DNA of 10,112 bases from an uncultured Anaerovibrio sp. (lineage in GTDB: Bacteria; Bacillota; Negativicutes; Selenomonadales; Selenomonadaceae), in assembly GCA_900768695.1 (NCBI GenBank), contig CAAGDY010000063.1, positions 1-10,112 of the forward strand. Direction: 5' to 3'. The stretch's first letter is position 1; each line of letters starts with the position of its first letter. The notes under the pieces were generated by a model. The model searched no databases. It saw nothing but the letters and a program-made list of their open reading frames with translations, and had not been told where the DNA came from. Shown here piece after piece: positions 5,461 through 10,112 of this stretch. The translations under genes and the position numbers were made by a program.

Positions 5461-5573
5461 ACAGAAGAATTTTCTCCCTATTAGCGCAGGAATTTTTCTC
5501 TTTTCGTTCACGCGGAAAAACTTCCCCTCATTCCTGCAGAAAATTCTCCTTTATCCATGCAGAAATTTTCCCT
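5461..5573 (-). repeat. About five degenerate 24-bp tandem repeats between EIIA and EIIB genes
   Basis: On the minus strand, units of the type GGgAaAaTTtCTGC followed by about ten looser bases recur with their CTGC-like ends at 5562, 5539, 5515, 5489 and 5464 (spacings 23, 24, 26, 25). The first unit lies over the last codons of the EIIA gene and the rest fill the gap up to the EIIB ribosome binding site. If translated, they give peptides like GKFF-VNE and RKFFCVSE. This looks like slippage duplication of the EIIA 3' end. Function is unknown. Confidence 0.6.
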
Positions 5574-6009
5574 GCTGAATATACTCGATAACCTTTTCCT
5601 TGCACAGTCCTCCCCTGATGCCTGCCCAAAGCGCTTCATCCTCCACCAGCCGCATCAGCTCCCCCAGCGCGTCCAGATGGGAGCTGTTATCCCTGGCGCA
5701 CAGGGAAATAATGATATCCACCGGGTCATTTTCCTCACTGCCGAACCACACGGGATGCGCCAGATGCACCAGGCTCATGCCCAGCGCCCTTGCCCCGCAT
5801 TCCGGCCGTACGTGAGGCATGGCCAGTCCCGGCGCTATGACGATATAACCGCCCAGCCGCTTGATTGTATCCACCATAGCCTCGGTATAACGCGCCTCTG
5901 CATATCCCGCCCGCTGCAGAAGCCTGCCGCCGTACCTGACAGCATCCTCCCAATCCTCCGCCTCCACCTTCAGCTCCACAGTCAGCTCCGTAAACAATGC
6001 CTCTATCAT
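5551..6009 (-). CDS. ulaC: PTS EIIA component, UlaC/mannitol-fructose-type
   Basis: This encodes 152 residues of the PTS EIIA-2 fold. His66 in APGLAMPHVRPECGA is the expected phospho-acceptor from HPr. Other family blocks are DWEDAVRYGGRLL (19-31), RYTEAMVDTIKRLG (40-53), PVDIIISLCA and NSSHLDALGELMRLV. The start at 6009 lies two bases behind the regulator stop, so it is translationally coupled; the ribosome binding site (AAGGCGGG) is only moderate. The protein is cytosolic and hands phosphate to the EIIB encoded next. It is clearly related, block for block, to the C-terminal EIIA-like domain of the regulator encoded just upstream, suggesting a local duplication or matched phosphorylation by the same partners. 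The last codons overlap the first unit of a degenerate tandem repeat. Confidence 0.92.
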   Translation of the reverse strand: MIEALFTELTVELKVEAEDWEDAVRYGGRLLQRAGYAEARYTEAMVDTIKRLGGYIVIAPGLAMPHVRPECGARALGMSLVHLAHPVWFGSEENDPVDIIISLCARDNSSHLDALGELMRLVEDEALWAGIRGGLCKEKVIEYIQQGKFLHG

Positions 6010-6011
6010 AG

Positions 6012-8048
6012 CTAGCCCGCCTTTTCTATCTCGCAACGCTCTATGCACCTGCGGATAACATACATGACGCTTTCCTTGGTCCGGCAGGAGCGCAGCTGGT
6101 TCAGCACATTTTCATCACAGAACAGGTTCCACAAATCCAGCATCATTTCCAGATGCGACTGCTCATCCGGCGTGGAAAAAGCAAACAGCATGTCCACAGG
6201 GATATTTTCGCCCTCCCTGCCCAAAGACACAGGCTCCGCCAGCTGGACGAAGCTGACCGCCACCCGCTTCGCTCCTTCCTCCGGACGGGCATGAGGCACG
6301 GCCACTCCTGGACATGCCACCAGATACGGCCCCAGGGATTTGATACATCGCACCATGCCCTCTGTATAGCAGGCATCCACCGCATTCATATCCTGCAGTA
6401 TCCTGCCGGATATGCGCACTGCCTCCTCCCAGTCCCTGGCCGATACCCCCAGCTCCATCGCTTCCGGCTGCAACAGCTCGCACAGCCGCCTCTGCTGCCT
6501 GCTGGTCACAAGCCTGTTCAGTCCAAGATGGTATTTTCTGTTATACACATAGCGAATCTGGTTTTCCAGAATCTTGATTTCTGCATCCGAAAGAATCGGA
6601 GATACCCGTAGCACCGCCTTATCCTGCATGTTCAGCTCCATTGTGCTGATAATCAGGTCAATTCCTTCCAAATCCTCATCCCGCATCTGATAAAATGATA
6701 TTTTCCGCACAATCTGTATGCAGGACAGATGATTCTGCAACGTCAGCCCCAGCAGGCTCGCCATACCGATGCCATTGCCGCACACCAGAAGGACAGACAG
6801 CTTTTTGCTTTGCTGCAGCTTGCGCCTCTCCACCGCAGCCCCTACATGAACCGTCAGATACCCTACCTCGTCCTCGGAGAACCTGATGCCCGTCTTGTCC
6901 GTAATGCGCCCGGCAGCATTTTTGCAGATGCTGAATATCTCCTGATACCGGTTCTGTATCTCCAGGAGCAGAGGATTGGTAAAAACAATCCCGCACCATG
7001 CCCTTTCAATGGCAGGCTGGAGATGCATGGCCAGATTGTATATCAGCTCCTCATCATCAATATAGTTATCCCCCAGCCAGGCCTGCACATCCATAATGAA
7101 TTCCCTGGCCAGACGCAGGGCTCTTTCGTTGACGCTGAGCGCCCCCTCACCAGCTGCAGGACGCAGGCGGCTGATACAGCTGTGCATCAGCTCCTTCAGA
7201 ATCCCCTGCACCTCATTCTCATTCCGGAAGCTATCCTCAAAATCCGCCAGGCTGTATGCCAGCTTTTCTGCCATCCTGCCCATAAAGACACCCTCATCCG
7301 AAATGAAGCTCATCCTCCGCTGTCCCGTCAGCAGGTGCCCCTCCTGCAGTCTGCGCATCTGGACAGCCAGCGCAATCACCATGCGATTTATGGACAAATC
7401 ACTGACGGACAGGCCGTTTTCCGCCACAAATCCCAGAAAACAGGCCGCAATGCGCTGTACAGGTATCCCTCGGCTGTAACGGCAGAAGAGCTGCTCCGGC
7501 CGGAATCCCCGCCCGGTCTCCGGGGAAAATGCCCTGAAATTGTACGTACCGGAGGCAAATATGTGAATCAGGGCATCCCTGACGTCCATCTCATCCCCTC
7601 CGGCCCGGATGCCCTGCCCCCGCTTGGAATCATAGCGCAGGCCGCGCCTTTCCAAAAACGTCTGCACCAGCTTCAAATCTCCCAGCAGGGTTCCCCTGCT
7701 GACACCAAGCTGTCCCGCCATGTGGTCTATGGATGCCATCTGGCGTGTCAGCAGTGCCACCACTATGAGGTTTCTTCGTTCCCTGGGCGTATACACATAG
7801 CTGACAGTCTCCTCCACGCTTTCCCTTTCAGATGGCTCCAGCCAGACACCACATTTATTCTTGCTGCAAAGGTTCCAGCCGTCCTGCCGCAAATCATCCT
7901 CAAGACTGCGCAAATCATAACGCACGGTACGCTCCGATGCCTTTACCAAAAGAGCCAGCGTCCTGACAGTAACAGGCGCAGCCGCGGCAGTTGTCTTCAA
8001 AATCGTCACCAGCTGCTTTTTACGTTCATTGCTATGAATTTCAAACAC
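6012..8048 (-). CDS. PRD-containing transcriptional activator with EIIB- and EIIA-like domains (MtlR/LicR/BglG superfamily)
   Basis: About 678 residues from the GTG at 8048. In order: winged HTH (about 7-53, with ASERTVRYDLRSLEDDL), a second Mga-type HTH (about 90-150, GVSRGTLLGDLKLV), PRD1 (about 190-295), PRD2 (about 305-410), an EIIB-like domain (about 417-505, LLVCGNGIG with Cys423) and an EIIA-like domain (about 535-674, PGVAVPHARPEEGA with His586). PRD2 keeps both regulatory histidines (LAMHLQPAIER, His342; YLTVHVGAAVER, His401). PRD1 seems to have lost its two. Two N-terminal HTHs rather than an RNA-binding CAT domain point to a DNA-binding activator. The start is uncertain: the ATG at 8066 is part of the predicted -10 box; GTG 8048 directly abuts a GGGG tract; an ATT at 8039 has the best spacing from AAAGGGGG. 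It is the first gene of the operon and probably activates it. Confidence 0.9.
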   Translation of the reverse strand: MFEIHSNERKKQLVTILKTTAAAAPVTVRTLALLVKASERTVRYDLRSLEDDLRQDGWNLCSKNKCGVWLEPSERESVEETVSYVYTPRERRNLIVVALLTRQMASIDHMAGQLGVSRGTLLGDLKLVQTFLERRGLRYDSKRGQGIRAGGDEMDVRDALIHIFASGTYNFRAFSPETGRGFRPEQLFCRYSRGIPVQRIAACFLGFVAENGLSVSDLSINRMVIALAVQMRRLQEGHLLTGQRRMSFISDEGVFMGRMAEKLAYSLADFEDSFRNENEVQGILKELMHSCISRLRPAAGEGALSVNERALRLAREFIMDVQAWLGDNYIDDEELIYNLAMHLQPAIERAWCGIVFTNPLLLEIQNRYQEIFSICKNAAGRITDKTGIRFSEDEVGYLTVHVGAAVERRKLQQSKKLSVLLVCGNGIGMASLLGLTLQNHLSCIQIVRKISFYQMRDEDLEGIDLIISTMELNMQDKAVLRVSPILSDAEIKILENQIRYVYNRKYHLGLNRLVTSRQQRRLCELLQPEAMELGVSARDWEEAVRISGRILQDMNAVDACYTEGMVRCIKSLGPYLVACPGVAVPHARPEEGAKRVAVSFVQLAEPVSLGREGENIPVDMLFAFSTPDEQSHLEMMLDLWNLFCDENVLNQLRSCRTKESVMYVIRRCIERCEIEKAG

Positions 8049-8064
8049 CCCCTTTGTTCTTCCC

Positions 8065-8106
8065 ATTATACGGATTGCAGGATTCACATACAAGCCTAAT
8101 TGTATG
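8065..8106 (-). promoter_or_regulatory. PTS operon promoter with inverted repeat over the -35 box
   Basis: On the minus strand, TTGTAT (8093-8088), a 17-bp spacer and a perfect TATAAT (8070-8065) predict a start near 8057-8058. The -35 box is one arm of an inverted repeat, CATACAA (8087-8093) and TTGTATG (8100-8106), with a six-base spacer. The other arm lies upstream, an arrangement suited to an activator. The predicted start is downstream of the ATG at 8066, which matters for the choice of the regulator's start codon. Confidence 0.75.
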
Positions 8107-8120
8107 CCGCCATATCCTGC

Positions 8121-8172
8121 AAAAAAATATCCCTGCGGAACCGGTATGCATAAGCACATCAGTCCCGCAGGG
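8121..8172 (-). terminator. Rho-independent terminator of lon-ysxC
   Basis: On the minus strand CCCTGCGG (8172-8165) pairs with CCGCAGGG (8138-8131). The stem extends inward to about 15 pairs with G-U pairs and one mismatch, and a run of seven T (8127-8121) follows. It lies about 40 bp behind the ysxC stop and separates that unit from the PTS promoter. Confidence 0.9.
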
Positions 8173-8212
8173 ACAAAATACAAATTATATATCAGCCTTG
8201 AAACAGGCCACA

Positions 8213-8839
8213 TCAGTCTTCGGTCAGACAGCCGGCGATAACCTCCAGCAGCTCATCCCGGCCCTGATTTTTCACCGAGGAATAAGGCAGAACATCCAGC
8301 TCCGGCACACCCAGGGCGCGCCGGATGGCCGCCACACTCTTTGCGGCAGCATTTTTACCGACCTTATCCGCCTTGGTGGCAATCACCAGCACCGGCAGAT
8401 TGTTTTCCACCAGCCAGTTGAACATCTCCACATCCGATGCCATCGGCTCATGGCGGATATCAATCAGCTGGCACACAAACTGGATATGGGGCGATGACAG
8501 CAGGTATTCATTGATAAACCTGCTCCATATCTTCCGCCGCTCCGCGCCAGTCCTGGCATAGCCGTAACCCGGCAAATCCACCAGATAAAAATCCTGCCGC
8601 TCCGACACATCCTGAATTTTGGCGCCAATCTCATAAAAGTTGATGGTCTGGGTCTTGCCCGGCTGGCTGGAAACCCTCGCCAGGTTGCGCACGCGGGTAA
8701 GGGAATTTATCAGCGAGGACTTGCCCACATTGGAACGGCCGATAAACACAACCTCCTTGCGCTGCACCTCCGGGTACTGCTCCTTCCTGACGGCGGAGGC
8801 CAGATACCTCCCCTGGGTAATAATCACCTTATCTGCCAC
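8213..8839 (-). CDS. ysxC: Ribosome-assembly GTPase YsxC/EngB
   Basis: This encodes about 208 residues with all GTPase motifs: G1 GRSNVGKSS (34-42), G2 Thr in PGKTQTINFY, G3 DLPGYG (88-93), G4 TKAD (155-158) and G5 YSSVKNQG. The DLPGYGYAR form is diagnostic for EngB/YsxC. Family knowledge: it is a cytosolic, usually essential factor for late assembly of the 50S ribosomal subunit. Two GTG starts are possible. GTG 8839 has AGGTGA five bases upstream and gives MADKVIITQ; GTG 8848 (three codons longer, MISVADK) has no good ribosome binding site. Either way a rare start codon is used. The gene follows lon closely (17 bp from the lon stop to 8839), the same order as lonA-ysxC in Bacillus, and ends before a strong terminator. 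Confidence 0.96.
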   Translation of the reverse strand: MADKVIITQGRYLASAVRKEQYPEVQRKEVVFIGRSNVGKSSLINSLTRVRNLARVSSQPGKTQTINFYEIGAKIQDVSERQDFYLVDLPGYGYARTGAERRKIWSRFINEYLLSSPHIQFVCQLIDIRHEPMASDVEMFNWLVENNLPVLVIATKADKVGKNAAAKSVAAIRRALGVPELDVLPYSSVKNQGRDELLEVIAGCLTED

Positions 8840-8855
8840 GGAAATCACCTGCCAT

Positions 8856-10112
8856 TCAGTTCAGAAGGGCTGTTTCCAGCACCTTGTCCATGTTCTCCAC
8901 CGGCACAAATTCCAGCTTTTCGCGAACACCCTCCGGAATATCCTCAATATCCCGCTCGTTCTCCTTCGGAAGCACAATGGTCTTAATCCCTTCACGATAT
9001 GCCGCCAGTACCTTTTCCTTCAGTCCGCCAATCGGCAGTACATTGCCACGGATGGTAATCTCACCGGTCATGGCAACATCGCTCCTTACCTTGCGCCCCG
9101 TCAATCCCGATACCATGGCCGTTGCCATGGTAATACCGGCAGAAGGGCCATCCTTCGGCACAGCGCCCTCCGGAAAATGCACATGGATATCATTTTTCTC
9201 GTAGAAGCCCTCGGCCAGCTTGAACTTATCCTGACGACTGCGGATATAGGACAGGGCGGCCTGAGCAGACTCCTTCATCACATCTCCCAGCTTGCCGGTG
9301 AGAATCAGCTTGCCGGTGCCTGGGAAAATGTTCACCTCGGTAGGCAGGATATCGCCGCCTACCTGTGTCCAGGCCATACCGGTACACAGCCCGATTTCTG
9401 GCTTGCGCTTGGCCTTGGTGTGAGGATACTTCACCTTGCCGAGAATTTCCACCAGATTTTTCGTGGTGACATAGACGGCCTCCGTATCCCCCTCCACAAT
9501 TTTTCTTGCCACCTTGCGGCAGAGGTGCCCGATAACCCGCTCCAGCTCGCGCACCCCGGACTCACGGGTGTACTCGTTAATCATCCTCTGCAGGACACCT
9601 GCCCCCAGCCTGATTTCCTTGCCGGACAGGCCGTTCTTCGTCCGCTGGCGCGGCAACAGGTACTGCTTGGCAATCTCCAGCTTTTCCTGCTCCGTATAGC
9701 TGGACAGGGTAATGACCTCCATGCGGTCAAGCAGAGGACGCGGGATTGCTCCCAAATCATTGGCCGTCACAATCCACATCACATCTGAAAGATTGAAAGG
9801 CAGCTCAATATAATGGTCGCTGAAGGTGTTGTTCTGTGCCGGGTCCAAAACCTCCAAAAGAGCCGAGGTAGGGTCTCCCTTGTAGTCGGAGCCCATCTTG
9901 TCCACCTCATCCAGAAGGAATACAGGATTTCTGGTACCGGCCTTCTTCAGCGCCTCCAGAATCCGGCCCGGCATAGCGCCCACATAGGTGCGTCGGTGGC
10001 CGCGTATCTCGGCCTCATCCCGCACGCCGCCCAGAGAAGCACGGACAAACTTCCGTCCCAGGGCCTTCGCCACAGAGCCTGCCAGCGATGTCTTGCCCAC
10101 GCCCGGCGGCCC
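8856..10112 (-). CDS. lon: ATP-dependent Lon protease, C-terminal part (5' end cut by window)
   Basis: There are 418 visible residues, beginning inside Walker A (GPPGVGKTSLAGS) at the window edge; the N-terminal substrate-binding domain and part of the coiled coil (about 350 residues) lie outside. Visible in order are Walker B PVFLLDEVDKMGSDYKGDP (near residues 63-81), the arginine-finger region RPLLDRMEVI, the alpha-helical lid, and the protease domain with the catalytic dyad: Ser324 in KDGPSAGITMATA and Lys367 in PIGGLKEKV (43 residues apart, as Ser679 and Lys722 in E. coli Lon). It therefore seems fully active as a La-type serine protease. Family knowledge: Lon is a cytosolic hexamer degrading misfolded proteins and unstable regulators, including many type II antitoxins. 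A full stop TGA at 8858-8856 precedes ysxC. Identification is secure. Confidence 0.97.
   Translation of the reverse strand, partial: GPPGVGKTSLAGSVAKALGRKFVRASLGGVRDEAEIRGHRRTYVGAMPGRILEALKKAGTRNPVFLLDEVDKMGSDYKGDPTSALLEVLDPAQNNTFSDHYIELPFNLSDVMWIVTANDLGAIPRPLLDRMEVITLSSYTEQEKLEIAKQYLLPRQRTKNGLSGKEIRLGAGVLQRMINEYTRESGVRELERVIGHLCRKVARKIVEGDTEAVYVTTKNLVEILGKVKYPHTKAKRKPEIGLCTGMAWTQVGGDILPTEVNIFPGTGKLILTGKLGDVMKESAQAALSYIRSRQDKFKLAEGFYEKNDIHVHFPEGAVPKDGPSAGITMATAMVSGLTGRKVRSDVAMTGEITIRGNVLPIGGLKEKVLAAYREGIKTIVLPKENERDIEDIPEGVREKLEFVPVENMDKVLETALLN

Noticed and set aside
5461..5573. CRISPR-like array
   Set aside because: The repeats are degenerate, about 24 bp without unique spacers of constant length, start inside a coding region, and have no cas genes nearby.
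6729..8099. Long plus-strand open frame opposite the PTS regulator
   Set aside because: It is a mirror of the strongly conserved regulator on the other strand, has no family signature and is rich in Gln, His and Pro as expected for antisense reading of GC-rich genes.
8640..9788. Long plus-strand open frame opposite ysxC and lon
   Set aside because: It overlaps two well-identified genes and spans their junction; no motifs or ribosome binding site support it.

Overview
The window reads as a chromosomal segment of a Gram-positive-type (Bacillota) bacterium. Reasons are the lon-ysxC gene order, strong GGAGG ribosome binding sites, a BglG/MtlR-type PRD regulator heading a PTS operon, and T-tailed hairpin terminators. 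The fairly GC-rich coding DNA together with a siroheme-decarboxylase pair (AhbA/AhbB) makes an anaerobe, possibly of the Negativicutes (Selenomonas/Mitsuokella-like), my best guess. That placement is inference.

Layout. (1) 1-837, plus strand: the C-terminal part of a YifB/ComM-type Mg-chelatase-like AAA+ ATPase, cut by the window edge. (2) 838-2598: a visibly AT-rich islet with two toxin-antitoxin modules pointing at each other. RelB/DinJ-YoeB is on the plus strand; a DUF4258 toxin with a YgiT/MqsA-type zinc-finger antitoxin is on the minus strand. They are separated by about 300 bp of hairpins with no convincing gene. (3) 2599-3734, minus strand: ahbA-ahbB, the two Lrp/AsnC-like subunits of siroheme decarboxylase, with their own consensus promoter whose transcript would begin with a terminator-like hairpin. 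(4) 3766-8106, minus strand: a four-gene PTS operon. It holds a PRD regulator with fused EIIB- and EIIA-like domains, then separate EIIA, EIIB and a UlaA-family EIIC, apparently for L-ascorbate or a related compound. It has a good promoter with an inverted repeat over the -35 box. (5) 8121-10112, minus strand: ysxC (engB), an essential ribosome-assembly GTPase, behind the C-terminal two-thirds of Lon protease (cut by the window edge), closed by a strong terminator.

How the parts work together. The PTS regulator probably senses the phosphorylation state of the transporter through its PRD and EII-like domains and activates its own operon. AhbAB would decarboxylate siroheme in the alternative heme (or heme d1-like) route. 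No other genes of that route are visible here. The toxin-antitoxin islet between housekeeping genes looks like acquired accessory DNA.

I do not see a clear new multi-gene defence or mobile system. The most unusual signals are non-coding: the hairpin at the predicted 5' end of the ahbAB mRNA, about five degenerate 24-bp tandem repeats between the EIIA and EIIB genes, 11-bp iterons at the relB promoter, a 54-bp nested palindrome behind yifB, and a nested inverted structure between the two toxin-antitoxin modules.
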